From Desulforadius tongensis (GTDB lineage: Bacteria > Bacillota > Desulfotomaculia > Desulfotomaculales > Desulfohalotomaculaceae): a stretch of 64,000 nt of DNA. The stretch spans positions 44,306 through 108,305 of the forward strand of contig NZ_JAFBCW010000006.1 in NCBI RefSeq assembly GCF_016907915.1, written 5' to 3'. Position 1 is the stretch's first letter, and each line of letters starts with the position of its first letter. Shown here piece after piece: positions 8,007 to 16,338 of the stretch. The position numbers and the translations under genes were made by a program. The notes under the pieces are model-generated. The model saw nothing but the letters and a program-made list of their open reading frames with translations. It had not been told where the DNA came from and made no database searches.

Positions 8007-9537
8007 GCTGGCCATGATTAGCAGTATCGCGCTGCAGGGATTAGAAGGCGTGATTGTCAAAGTGGAAATTGATGTTTCCACCGGGCTGCCGGGGTTTGAC
8101 CTGGTGGGGCTGCCCGATGCCGCGGTGCGGGAATCTAAAGAAAGGGTACGGGCAGCTATAAAAAACTCCGGTTTTGAATTTCCGGTAAAACGCATTACCG
8201 TTAACCTTGCCCCGGCAGATATTCGCAAGGAAGGGCCAATGTACGATTTACCCATTGCCATAGGCATACTGGCCGCCGGCGGTCAAATTGATATTACAAG
8301 CTGCTCGGAGTATATCTTCATCGGGGAACTGTCACTGGACGGTACCATCAGAGAGGTCAGCGGTTCCCTGCCCGCCGCGCTGGCGGCCCGGGATAAGGGC
8401 TACCAAAAGATGGTTGTCCCCGCAGCCAACGCCGGTGAAGCAGCACTGGTGCAGGGGATTGACATATACCCGGCAGGAAGTTTAAATAAACTGGTGGCGG
8501 CTTTAAAAGGTGAGGAAGAACTTACCGTCCACAGGGTGGAGGCCCAAAAGCTGCTGGCCGGCAGCTCCCGGCCGCTGCCGGACTTTGCCGATGTTAAAGG
8601 GCAAATGGCCGTCAAGCGGGCACTGGAAGTATCCGCCGCCGGCGGTCACAACATTTTAATGGTGGGCAGCCCCGGTTCCGGCAAAACCATGCTGGCCCGC
8701 CGCCTGCCCGGTATACTGCCCGGCCTCACCTTTGAAGAAGCGGTAGAAGTAACCAAGATACACAGCCTGGCGGGCCGGTTGAAACCCCATCAAGCCCTGG
8801 TTACCGAGCGTCCCTTTCGCGCCCCTCATCATTCCGCTTCGGCAGCCAGCTTGATCGGCGGCGGCCGAATTCCCCGGCCGGGTGAAGTCAGCCTGGCCCA
8901 TCACGGCATACTTTTCCTAGATGAAATTTTAGAGTTCCGCAAGGATGTACTGGAGTCACTGCGCCAGCCGCTGGAAGACGGCATCGTTTCCATCACCAGG
9001 GTGCAGTCTTCACTGACCTATCCCGCCCAAATAATGCTGGTGGCCAGTGCCAATCCCTGTCCGTGCGGCTTTTACGGTGACAGCACCAGGGAATGTACCT
9101 GCACTCCCCATCAAATACGGCGCTACCTGCGCCGCTTATCCGGACCGCTGTTAGACCGCATTGATATACACATTGAGGTATCCCGGGTGGAGTACAGCGA
9201 TTTGGAAAATGCCCCACCGGGAGAACCCTCTGCCGTTATAAAAGCCAGGGTGGAACAGGCCAGGAACATTCAGCGGCAGCGGTTTTCTAAAAATAAAGCT
9301 GTATCCTGCAATGCCCAGATGCCCGGCCCACTGGTACGAAAACACTGCATTACCTCTCCCCGGGCCAGGGAATTATTAAAATCAGCCTTTACCCAGCTGC
9401 AGCTGTCAGCCCGCAGTTACGACAAAATATTAAAAATCGCCAGAACCATCGCCGATTTAGCCGGCCGCGAAACCATTGCCGCAGAACACATGGCCGAAGC
9501 ACTGCAGTACCGGCGGCTGGAAGCTAATTTGTTTTAA
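8005..9537 (+). CDS. comM: YifB/ComM-family AAA+ ATPase (Mg-chelatase-like)
   Basis: A 510-residue protein. The N-terminal ChlI-type S5-fold domain has GLPGFDLVGLPDAAVRES. The AAA+ domain has Walker A GSPGSGKTMLARRLPG near 210-225 and Walker B ILFLDEI near 300, followed by a zinc-finger-like CPCGFYGD...CTC segment and a C-terminal Mg-chelatase domain. In Gram-negative bacteria ComM is a hexameric helicase that extends heteroduplex during natural transformation; in Firmicutes the role is less clear. ATG start 8 bases after GGAGG; an in-frame TTG at 7990 is not favoured. The start lies in an 11-bp inverted repeat. Confidence 0.93.
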   Translation: MLAMISSIALQGLEGVIVKVEIDVSTGLPGFDLVGLPDAAVRESKERVRAAIKNSGFEFPVKRITVNLAPADIRKEGPMYDLPIAIGILAAGGQIDITSCSEYIFIGELSLDGTIREVSGSLPAALAARDKGYQKMVVPAANAGEAALVQGIDIYPAGSLNKLVAALKGEEELTVHRVEAQKLLAGSSRPLPDFADVKGQMAVKRALEVSAAGGHNILMVGSPGSGKTMLARRLPGILPGLTFEEAVEVTKIHSLAGRLKPHQALVTERPFRAPHHSASAASLIGGGRIPRPGEVSLAHHGILFLDEILEFRKDVLESLRQPLEDGIVSITRVQSSLTYPAQIMLVASANPCPCGFYGDSTRECTCTPHQIRRYLRRLSGPLLDRIDIHIEVSRVEYSDLENAPPGEPSAVIKARVEQARNIQRQRFSKNKAVSCNAQMPGPLVRKHCITSPRARELLKSAFTQLQLSARSYDKILKIARTIADLAGRETIAAEHMAEALQYRRLEANLF

Positions 9538-9608
9538 TAAGTATTTGCAGATACGGTTTGGGATAATATTTTATGGGAAAAAATAACTTTCAAAAGGAGA
9601 TGATAGCA

Positions 9609-10043
9609 GTGCTTTTAGATCAACTGAAGGATAAAATGAAAGAATCCATGAAAAATAAGGACAAATTCACCCTTACCACGGTGCGTATGGCTATAAATAC
9701 ACTGCAGCAGAAAGCCAAAGAGCTGAACAGGCCTTTAACTGCAGAAGAAGAAATTGACCTGCTGGTTAAAGAAGTCAAACAAAGGCGGGAGGCTGTAAAA
9801 ATGTTTGACCGCCAGGATTTGATAGACCAGTATGAAAGGGAAATTGCCATTTTAGAGCAGTATTTACCGGAACAAATGTCTGAAGAAGAAATCATGCGCT
9901 TAGTAAGGGAAAAATGCCGGGAATTGGGACTTTCCGGCCCCCGGGATATGGGCAAGGCAATGAAAGAAATTATGCCCTTGGTAAAAGGTAAAGCCGACGG
10001 CAGCAGAGTAAGGGACTGCGTTAGTAAAGTTTTAAATGAATAA
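9609..10043 (+). CDS. yqeY: GatB/YqeY-domain protein
   Basis: A 144-residue YqeY protein with the family layout LKDKMKESMKNKDKFTLTTVRM at the start and a C-terminal helical domain resembling the tail of GatB and GatE (MGKAMKEIMPLVKGKADG). The family is proposed to bind tRNA or act in tRNA-dependent amidation, but its precise role is unsettled. The start is a GTG 9 bases after AAAGGAG; the longer frame from 9573 has no Shine-Dalgarno and would add 12 residues absent in homologues. It lies 70 bases downstream of comM with a shared bidirectional terminator behind it. Confidence 0.9.
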   Translation: MLLDQLKDKMKESMKNKDKFTLTTVRMAINTLQQKAKELNRPLTAEEEIDLLVKEVKQRREAVKMFDRQDLIDQYEREIAILEQYLPEQMSEEEIMRLVREKCRELGLSGPRDMGKAMKEIMPLVKGKADGSRVRDCVSKVLNE

Positions 10044-10051
10044 ATTATAAT

Positions 10052-10079
10052 AAAGCCGGCCTTTAACAGAGCCGGCTTT
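10052..10079. terminator. Bidirectional terminator between yqeY and yraN
   Basis: Arms AAAGCCGGC (10052-10060) and GCCGGCTTT (10071-10079) give a 9-bp stem with T-rich flanks on both strands, between two convergent genes. Confidence 0.85.
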
Positions 10080-10441
10080 TAAAATGCGTTTTTAATATAC
10101 TCAATATTTTCCACCTTCCCCTTCAGGTCCATTTTCACGGCCACAACATCAAAGCGGCAGTCCGCATCACTTAATTCATTAACCGCCATATAATATTGAG
10201 CTGCTCTGCGCACTTTGGCCGCTTTTTGCGGGCCGATGGATTCCTGGGGTAAACCGTAACCGCCGGTACGCCGGGAACGGACCTCTACAAATACCAATGT
10301 ACCGCCGTCTTCGGCAATGATATCTATTTCCCCCAACCGGCAGCGGTAGTTGCGGCATCTTACCCGCATTCCCCTCCGACGCACTGCGGCCACCGCCTTA
10401 TCCTCGCCCATTTTCCCGGTATCCCGGCGAAAAAAAGTCAT
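10079..10441 (-). CDS. yraN: YraN/UPF0102 nuclease-like protein
   Basis: A 120-residue protein of the UPF0102 family with a restriction-endonuclease-like core. The conserved residues are visible in [21 protein letters not shown] (about residues 37-57), the D-ExK arrangement of such nucleases. No firm cellular role is known. In many genomes it sits next to rnhB and comM; here comM is close but convergent. Its 5' 190 bases and upstream region are repeated at 13116-13388, where the copy is broken. The intact copy appears functional. Confidence 0.88.
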   Translation of the reverse strand: MTFFRRDTGKMGEDKAVAAVRRRGMRVRCRNYRCRLGEIDIIAEDGGTLVFVEVRSRRTGGYGLPQESIGPQKAAKVRRAAQYYMAVNELSDADCRFDVVAVKMDLKGKVENIEYIKNAF

Positions 10442-10525
10442 ACCTAATTACACCCCAAAATAATTTTCTTTGATTATACAACAAAAAAGGGCCCGGAAGA
10501 GCAGACCCTTTTGAAAAAGCGGATG
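10251..10525 (-). repeat. Direct repeat copy A: 5' yraN plus a relic of the nuo terminator
   Basis: About 275 bp here is nearly identical to 13116-13388 in the same orientation, starting at AAACCGTAACCGCCGG and ending around TTTTGAAA. It contains the first 64 codons of intact yraN, its leader, and a hairpin region (10489-10510) that matches the nuo terminator but has lost pairing through substitutions. Nothing ends here on the minus strand, so that hairpin is an orphan. Confidence 0.9.
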
Positions 10526-10663
10526 AAAAATGTACCTCTTAGGAAAAAGGCAGAGCGCCGGCGTATACGTACAGTGATACAGAACCTAATAACACTGGCA
10601 TCAAGATTAATTTCCCATGCCCGGACAAAGAGGCTGCGATTTGGAAAACCCAACAACATTTAG
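10523..10663 (+). pseudogene. C-terminal remnant of a DDE transposase
   Basis: A plus-strand frame of 46 codons ends at TAG 10661. It reads MKNVPLRKKAERRRIRTVIQ then NLITLASRLISHARTKRLRF. The basic, helical pattern with IRTVIQNLITLASRLISHAR resembles the extreme C-terminus of IS4/IS1380-type transposases. No upstream part, catalytic domain or terminal inverted repeat is present: the frame begins where the yraN/nuo repeat ends. Family assignment is from memory of the motif and is tentative. Confidence 0.5.
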
Positions 10664-10939
10664 GGAAATTTACATGGCTATCTTGAGAAATATAAACCAC
10701 AACCAAAATGCTGTAAAACACCTATACATAATAGGTTATATCTGGGTGGATGGAAGTCTAAAGATACATCACGGATTCAGGTAAAACGTATTTTTAGTTA
10801 ATTTATGTCGCGTTGACGACAAAATATCAAAAGTTGATATGTTAAAATTTCTTAAATAAGAAATAAGAAAAATGTTATTTATTGTCTAAATTAGAAGTCT
10901 GCTAAAAACATTATCAAACATTAAAGGGTGGAGGGAACT
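10664..10939. other. AT-rich leader region of the chemoreceptor gene
   Basis: No gene is seen in these 276 bases. A perfect palindrome ATATCAA-AAG-TTGATAT lies at 10824-10840, about 100 bases before the start codon, and could be an operator. A TTGACG at 10813 has no acceptable -10 box at 16-18 bases. A sigma-D type flagellar/chemotaxis promoter was looked for and not found. Confidence 0.45.
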
Positions 10940-12799
10940 ATGAAAATTAAACACAAGGTTCTTGTGCCGGTATTTGTACTGATGGTGATGGTGCTCGGAG
11001 GCCTAGTATATTACAACTATCAAAAAACAAAAGCATCTATTTTAAAAAATGAAAGCCAGTACTATAACCTAGTAGAAAAGATAGTAAATAATGCAGTGGC
11101 TTCCCAAATTTCTAAAGCCAGGTCTGGGGTGATTCCCATTGCAGAAAATCCAGCGGTTCAAAAGGCTTTTGCCGAACGAGATCGTGAACAATTAGCTATC
11201 TTAGTAAAGCCCATTTATGATAAACTGAGCAAAGAAGGAGTTTCTCAACTGCAGTTTCACCTGCCGCCTGCCAGATCCTTTTACCGGGCACATAAACCAG
11301 AAAAGTACGGTGATGATTTGTCAAGTTTTCGCAGGACTGTAGTTGCATGCAATAAGGAGAAAAAAATAGTTCAGGGGTTGGAAGAAGGAGTAGCCGGATT
11401 TGGATTTAGGGTAGTTGTTCCGGCAACCTATCAGAACAGGCATATTGGCAGTGTAGAGGTAGGCAGCAGTTTTGGCACCAGTTTTGCTCAAAATTTAAAA
11501 AAGAATATACCCGGTGAGTTCTTTATTTACAAATACAGCAGCAAAATTAGCGAAGGACCAGGAGAACTTCTGGGGGGGACTATAAAAAATGACAATCTGC
11601 CAGTAGACTTAAATTTAACCAAGCAGGCCTTGGATCAGGGAAAAATGAAATTTTTTAACACTCCTGATGAAAAAACTGCCGTTTTAATTATTCCCATTAA
11701 AGATTATTCAAATAAAGTTATTGGCTATATTAAGGGCGGTATATCCCGGGAAGAACATGTACAAAGGCTTAATGGCCTGCTGATTTCAGGAATTGTTTCA
11801 CTTGTACTGGGAGCGCTGGCTGCAGCTCTAATGCTGCAGTTTATACTGAGCGTAGTCTTAAAACCGGTAAGCGGGCTGGTAACAGCAAGCAGCATTATAG
11901 CCAGTGGTGACCTTACTAAAGACATTGAGGCTGCCACCAATGATGAGATGGGCAAACTTACAGAGTCATTCAATCTGATGCAGAACCATCTTCGCAATTT
12001 TGTACGACAGGTTGCAGATAAGTCCGCTGATGTATATAAGTCCGTCAAGCAGCTGCAGTCAGTGGCAGAAGAAACCACTGCCCAGGCAAATGAAAATGCC
12101 AAAATTTTAAACGATATGACGTATACAGTGGAAAAAGTCAGCAGCAGCCTAGAAAACATATTTTCTGCTTCCAGCAGTGCTGACCGCAATGCCAAGGAAG
12201 GGGCAGAAGATATAAATAAAATTGAGATGCAGATGAATGAGATCTTTAATACATCACAAAAAGTTTCTAAAGTAATTAATGACTTAAAAAATAAAACCTC
12301 TCAAATTGATCAAATAGTGGAGTTAATTACCAGTATAGCCGATCAAACTAACCTGCTGGCTCTTAATGCAGCTATAGAGGCTGCTAGGGCTGGAGACCAG
12401 GGGCGCGGTTTTGCCGTGGTGGCAGAGGACGTAAGAAAGCTGGCTGAGCAGTCTTCAGCGGCAGCCAAGAAAATAAAAGAAATTGTTATAGATATACAGG
12501 CTGAATCACAAAAAGCTATAGAAAGAAGGGCAGAGGGCGCACGGCAGGTCGAAGAGGGAGTAAAAATTGTTGAAGAAGTAAAAGGCAGATTTGAAAGCAT
12601 AATAAAGGAAGCTTACAATCTGACGGAACGGATACATGAAGTTGCTGCGGCAGCTCAGCAGGTTACTTCAGGAATACAAAGTGTATCAGCTTCCACACAA
12701 GAGCAGACTGCAACCATGGAGGAGGTAACGACCGCTGCCGAGGCGTTAAACGGCATATGTTATGAGCTGAATGCGCTGGTCCGTAAATTTAAAATATAA
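10940..12799 (+). CDS. Methyl-accepting chemotaxis protein with a dCache_3-like sensor
   Basis: A 619-residue chemoreceptor. Membrane helix 1 is at about 5-24, an extracellular sensor at about 26-279 contains [14 protein letters not shown] text ([15 protein letters not shown]) typical of the dCache_3 family, helix 2 is at about 280-307, a HAMP domain follows, and a methyl-accepting signalling domain fills the rest. The kinase-contact hairpin tip is intact: [20 protein letters not shown]. It should modulate CheA, but no che gene is in the window. ATG start after GGAGGG; the frame is open from a GTG at 10928 that overlaps the Shine-Dalgarno. It appears more AT-rich than its neighbours and lies inside the disturbed segment. 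Confidence 0.93.
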   Translation: MKIKHKVLVPVFVLMVMVLGGLVYYNYQKTKASILKNESQYYNLVEKIVNNAVASQISKARSGVIPIAENPAVQKAFAERDREQLAILVKPIYDKLSKEGVSQLQFHLPPARSFYRAHKPEKYGDDLSSFRRTVVACNKEKKIVQGLEEGVAGFGFRVVVPATYQNRHIGSVEVGSSFGTSFAQNLKKNIPGEFFIYKYSSKISEGPGELLGGTIKNDNLPVDLNLTKQALDQGKMKFFNTPDEKTAVLIIPIKDYSNKVIGYIKGGISREEHVQRLNGLLISGIVSLVLGALAAALMLQFILSVVLKPVSGLVTASSIIASGDLTKDIEAATNDEMGKLTESFNLMQNHLRNFVRQVADKSADVYKSVKQLQSVAEETTAQANENAKILNDMTYTVEKVSSSLENIFSASSSADRNAKEGAEDINKIEMQMNEIFNTSQKVSKVINDLKNKTSQIDQIVELITSIADQTNLLALNAAIEAARAGDQGRGFAVVAEDVRKLAEQSSAAAKKIKEIVIDIQAESQKAIERRAEGARQVEEGVKIVEEVKGRFESIIKEAYNLTERIHEVAAAAQQVTSGIQSVSASTQEQTATMEEVTTAAEALNGICYELNALVRKFKI

Positions 12800-12826
12800 C
12801 GCCTACCAACTAATTATAACCTATCT

Positions 12827-12858
12827 GGGTTCAAGATTAATTCTTGAACCCATTTTTT
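12827..12858 (+). terminator. Intrinsic terminator of the chemoreceptor gene
   Basis: A perfect 10-bp stem GGGTTCAAGA/TCTTGAACCC with loop TTAAT, followed by ATTTTTTTA. Confidence 0.92.
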
Positions 12859-12904
12859 TATACTATTAAAAAGTATAGTTTTGACCCAGCTCAGGATTAT
12901 TATT

Positions 12905-13114
12905 ATTATTTGCCAGCTTTCGGGCTTTCCCATTTATGGCAAGGTTACCCACACGGTAGGCCAACACCGGTTCGCTTTCGCTATGTTCCAAGTTCCCCCT
13001 TCAGCGCACCAATAGACCCCGCCGTTACCAGTGACGCCCCTGCTTACAGGTTGTCTTCCCGCTGGTTAGGCAACAGGGTTTCTTTCAACCCATCGGCTCG
13101 GCAGACATGCCGGG
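12905..13114 (-). ncRNA. Group II intron-like RNA fragment
   Basis: Read on the minus strand, this stretch has no credible reading frame but is rich in short RNA hairpins: GGGTT-GAAAGA-AACCC (13076-13091), CCAG...CTGG around 13028-13065, and GCGAAAGC (12974-12981), which looks like a GNRA tetraloop stem. The wording GGGTTGAAAGAAACCC followed by CCTAACCAGCGGGAAGAC resembles domain I of bacterial group II introns as I remember them. No 5' GUGYG boundary, reverse-transcriptase ORF or domain V was found, so at most it is a fragment. It abuts the truncated yraN copy. Confidence 0.4.
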
Positions 13115-13115
13115 C

Positions 13116-13305
13116 AAACCGTAACCGCCGGTACGCCGGGAACGGACCTCTACAAATACCAATGTACCGCCGTCTTCGGCAATGATATCTATTTCCCCCA
13201 ACCGGCAGCGGTAGTTGCGGCATTTTACCCGCATTCCATCCGACGCACTGCAGCCACCGCCTTATCCTCGCCCATTTTCCCGGTATCCCGGCGAAAAAAA
13301 GTCAT
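13116..13305 (-). pseudogene. Truncated, frameshifted copy of yraN
   Basis: The sequence matches codons 1-64 of the intact yraN (10251-10441) almost base for base, including the start codon. A one-base deletion near 13236 (ATTCCATCC versus ATTCCCCTCC in the intact gene) breaks the frame at about codon 22. The 3' half is missing; homology stops at 13116 next to the intron-like fragment. It cannot make a functional YraN. Confidence 0.88.
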
Positions 13306-13344
13306 ATTTATTACACCTCAAAATCAAGTTTCTTTGATTATACA

Positions 13345-13372
13345 ACAAAAAAGGATCCGGAAGACCGGACCC
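13345..13372 (-). terminator. Intrinsic terminator of the nuo operon
   Basis: On the minus strand GGGTCCGG-TCTT-CCGGATCC (8 bp, one G-U) is followed by TTTTTT, 18 bases after the nuoN stop. Confidence 0.9.
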
Positions 13373-13389
13373 TTTTGAAAGAGCAGATT

Positions 13390-14817
13390 TTAGTGTAAAA
13401 AGAACGTACCGGCGGCAGTGTTTACCACTTCTGAAAGGGGACCGGGGTAAATGCCAATGACCATGGTCCCTATCATGGCCACCAGCAGTACCACCGCAAC
13501 GGCACCGGAAACTTCTATGGGAGTATTTTCCTTTGGATCATCCCGGTACATAACCAGGCATACCCGCAGGTAATAGTATACAGATATCATAGACATGATT
13601 AAACCCAAAAGCGCCAGCCAAAAGTAGCCGGAAATGATGGTTTTAAAGAGGTAGAACTTGCCTACAAAGCCGGCCAGCGGTGGAATACCGGCCATGGAAA
13701 GCATGCTGATAGTCAGCACCGCGGCCAGCAGCGGCGCCCGCTGGGCCAAGCCGGCATAATCGGCAATTTCCTCACTTTTAATTTTATTATATACCGCTGC
13801 CACCACCACAAAGGCACCCATGGTGGCAAAGACATACAGGAAGGAGTAAAACATCACCCCTTTGATGCCGGATTCATTTGCAGCCACCAACCCCACCAGA
13901 ATGTAGCCGGCCTGGGCAATGCTGGAGTAAGCCAGCATCCGTTTAATGTTGGTCTGGGGAATGGCCAGCAGGTTGCCTATTACCATGGTCAATGCCGCCA
14001 GCACCGCCACCGGCATAATCCAGGTGCCTGCCATGCCGGCCAATCCCGCCACAAAAAGGCGCAGCAAAACAGCAAAGGAAGCCGCCTTGGAACCCACCGC
14101 CAAAAAGGCGGTAACCGGGGTGGGAGCACCATGGTATATATCCGGTGCCCACATGTGGAAGGGAACCACCGATACCTTGAACCCCAAACCTGCCACCAGC
14201 AGTACCAAAGCAAAAATCAGCACCGGAGATATGCTGCCTGCAGCAACCAGCCGGGCGATGTCATAAATCATAATGGTACCGGTCATGCCGTACACCAGTG
14301 ACAGCCCGTACAGCAGCGCCGCCGATGATAAACCGGCCAGCACCAGGTACTTCATCCCCGCCTCCACCGCTTTGCCGTCCCTTTTGTTGACGGCCACCAA
14401 TATAATGAAGGCTATGGTCATTAACTCCAAGCCGAGATACAGCGTGATAAAATCCCCCGCCGATGCCATCACACACATACCCAGGGCTGCAAATACAATC
14501 ATGGCATAGTATTCGCCGTGCACGCCCATGTTTCGCACGTACTGGGTACAGCCTAAAGTAACCAGCACTGCAGCGCTTAAACAGAGAATTTTAAAGAAAG
14601 CAGCATACTTATCCACCACAAACATGCCGTCAAACAGTGTTCCCTGGGTATTCCACAGTACCATGGCCGCAGCCAGAGCACCCAAAAAACCCATCACCGT
14701 CAGCGGGCCCAGTCCCTTCTGTTTGTTTTCCGGTGCTATCAAGCCCAGTACCAGCACGATCAGTCCCAGGGCCGCCACTATCATTTCTATGGTTAGTAAA
14801 CGGTAATCAAACGGCAT
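13390..14817 (-). CDS. nuoN: NADH-quinone oxidoreductase-type subunit N
   Basis: A 475-residue antiporter-like subunit of complex I with about 14 membrane helices. The proton-channel lysines and histidines lie in conserved stretches such as FHMWAPDIYHGAPTPVTAFL and AYSSIAQAGYILVGL. It forms one of three proton-translocating modules in the membrane arm. The ATG directly follows the TAG of nuoM. It is the last gene of the operon, with a terminator 18 bases on. Length and motifs are normal. Confidence 0.95.
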   Translation of the reverse strand: MPFDYRLLTIEMIVAALGLIVLVLGLIAPENKQKGLGPLTVMGFLGALAAAMVLWNTQGTLFDGMFVVDKYAAFFKILCLSAAVLVTLGCTQYVRNMGVHGEYYAMIVFAALGMCVMASAGDFITLYLGLELMTIAFIILVAVNKRDGKAVEAGMKYLVLAGLSSAALLYGLSLVYGMTGTIMIYDIARLVAAGSISPVLIFALVLLVAGLGFKVSVVPFHMWAPDIYHGAPTPVTAFLAVGSKAASFAVLLRLFVAGLAGMAGTWIMPVAVLAALTMVIGNLLAIPQTNIKRMLAYSSIAQAGYILVGLVAANESGIKGVMFYSFLYVFATMGAFVVVAAVYNKIKSEEIADYAGLAQRAPLLAAVLTISMLSMAGIPPLAGFVGKFYLFKTIISGYFWLALLGLIMSMISVYYYLRVCLVMYRDDPKENTPIEVSGAVAVVLLVAMIGTMVIGIYPGPLSEVVNTAAGTFFLH

Positions 14818-16338
14818 CTAGTATTTCCCCCCAATCTGAACGGCAGCGGGCAAATAATCGGCAATATGGGCCATAATCGGTTCCACACCGCTGTTAATCA
14901 CGTCAAACAGCAGCGCCGGCAATAAGCCCCCTACCACCAGTACGGTACCCAACACCACCAGCGGCACCATTTCCGGGCCCTGAATATCTTTCAGGTGATT
15001 GTATTCCTCACGGGGCGGGCCAAACAGCGTGTTAGCCCCGGCCCGGAGTACGTACAAAGCGGTGATGATAATACCGGCAATGGCCACCACCGCCAGCAGG
15101 CCAAACCGTTCAAAGGAACCCACAAAGATAGTGAATTCGGGAATAAAGCTTACCAGGCCCGGTAATCCCAATGAAGCCATGGCCGCCATCATAAATCCTA
15201 CTGCCAGGCGGGGTACCTGGCGGGCCAGGCCCCCCAGGTCCGGTATCCAGCGGGTGTGGGTTTTTTCATAGATAAAGCCGATCATGGAAAAGAACAGTGC
15301 CGCCATTACACCGTGGGCAAACATGTTGGCCACCGCCCCGTTTATGCCGACCACGCTGAGCGCCGCCACACCCAGCAGTACATATCCCATGTGACTAACC
15401 GAGGAGTAACCAACCACATACTTCAAGTCTTTCTGTGCCAGCGCCCCCATGGCGGCATAGGCACACCCGATCACACCCAGTACGGCAATAAACGGTGCCC
15501 AATATGCCGCCCCCGCGGGCATTACGTAAACCGCAAAGCGAATTAAACCGTAACCACCGATCTTCTTCAATATACCGGCATGAATCATGGAAACTGCAGT
15601 GGGCGCCCCGGCGTAACCGTCGGGGGACCAGCTGTGAAACGGCCACATGGAAAGCAGTGAGCCAAAACCTATCAGCATTAACAGGAACATGTATATTTGA
15701 AACTGTTCCGGAAAGGCCACCTGGCCCAACCCCTTAAAGCTCATGTCCGGTGTTCCGGTTATCTGCACCGACTTTACAAAGGTAGCGATTACCGCTGCCA
15801 GCAGGAATGCCGATCCAATCAACAGGTAAATGGTCAGTTTCATGCCGGCATATTCCTTAGTTACTCTCTTGGAACTGCCCCAGATAATTACCATAAGGTA
15901 AATGGGGATGACCACCACTTCATAGAACAACAGGAAAATAAATACATCCTGAGCGATAAAGGTTCCCATCACCCCGGCAATCAGTATCAGCAGCAGCACA
16001 AAAAACTCTTTAGTGCGGTTTTTAATGTTCCAGGAGGCAAATACCGCCGAAAAGCCAATCAGGTTTGTGAGCAGCAGCATGGGCAGTGACAAGCCGTCAA
16101 CACCCATGAAATAGGTTACGCCCAGGTCTTTAATCCAGGGCACCCGTTCCACAAACTGCAAACCGCCCAGTTCTTTATTATAAGCAAAGTACACGTACAA
16201 ACTGATGGCCAGGGATACGAAAGTACCCGCAGCCGCCACCCATTTGTGCAGCTTATCTTCATCTTTGGGTAAGAAAACCAGGATTAAAGCCGCAGCCAAC
16301 GGGGCCAGCAGGCAAGCAGTTAATACCGGAAAACCCAT
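14818..16338 (-). CDS. nuoM: NADH-quinone oxidoreductase-type subunit M
   Basis: A 506-residue membrane subunit, the second antiporter-like module of complex I. It has the conserved FLLFYEVVVIPIYLMVIIWG segment, whose glutamate is the essential helix-5 residue of the family, and WPFHSWSPDGYAGAPTAVSM. The ATG overlaps the nuoL stop as TAATG, so translation is coupled. No unusual residues noted. Confidence 0.95.
   Translation of the reverse strand: MGFPVLTACLLAPLAAALILVFLPKDEDKLHKWVAAAGTFVSLAISLYVYFAYNKELGGLQFVERVPWIKDLGVTYFMGVDGLSLPMLLLTNLIGFSAVFASWNIKNRTKEFFVLLLILIAGVMGTFIAQDVFIFLLFYEVVVIPIYLMVIIWGSSKRVTKEYAGMKLTIYLLIGSAFLLAAVIATFVKSVQITGTPDMSFKGLGQVAFPEQFQIYMFLLMLIGFGSLLSMWPFHSWSPDGYAGAPTAVSMIHAGILKKIGGYGLIRFAVYVMPAGAAYWAPFIAVLGVIGCAYAAMGALAQKDLKYVVGYSSVSHMGYVLLGVAALSVVGINGAVANMFAHGVMAALFFSMIGFIYEKTHTRWIPDLGGLARQVPRLAVGFMMAAMASLGLPGLVSFIPEFTIFVGSFERFGLLAVVAIAGIIITALYVLRAGANTLFGPPREEYNHLKDIQGPEMVPLVVLGTVLVVGGLLPALLFDVINSGVEPIMAHIADYLPAAVQIGGKY

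Larger units (their letters stand above)
13116..13388 (-). repeat. Direct repeat copy B: broken yraN plus the working nuo terminator
   Basis: This is the partner of 10251-10525, same orientation, about 2.87 kb away. The yraN part is degraded here while the nuo terminator is intact; in copy A the reverse holds. The chemoreceptor, transposase remnant and intron-like fragment lie between the copies. Confidence 0.9.

Noticed and set aside
10474..10721. Two overlapping minus-strand reading frames
   Set aside because: They are antisense to the transposase remnant and start without ribosome-binding sites.
12844..13185. Plus-strand reading frame of 113 codons behind the chemoreceptor
   Set aside because: It runs antisense through the intron-like block and the broken yraN copy, and has no Shine-Dalgarno.
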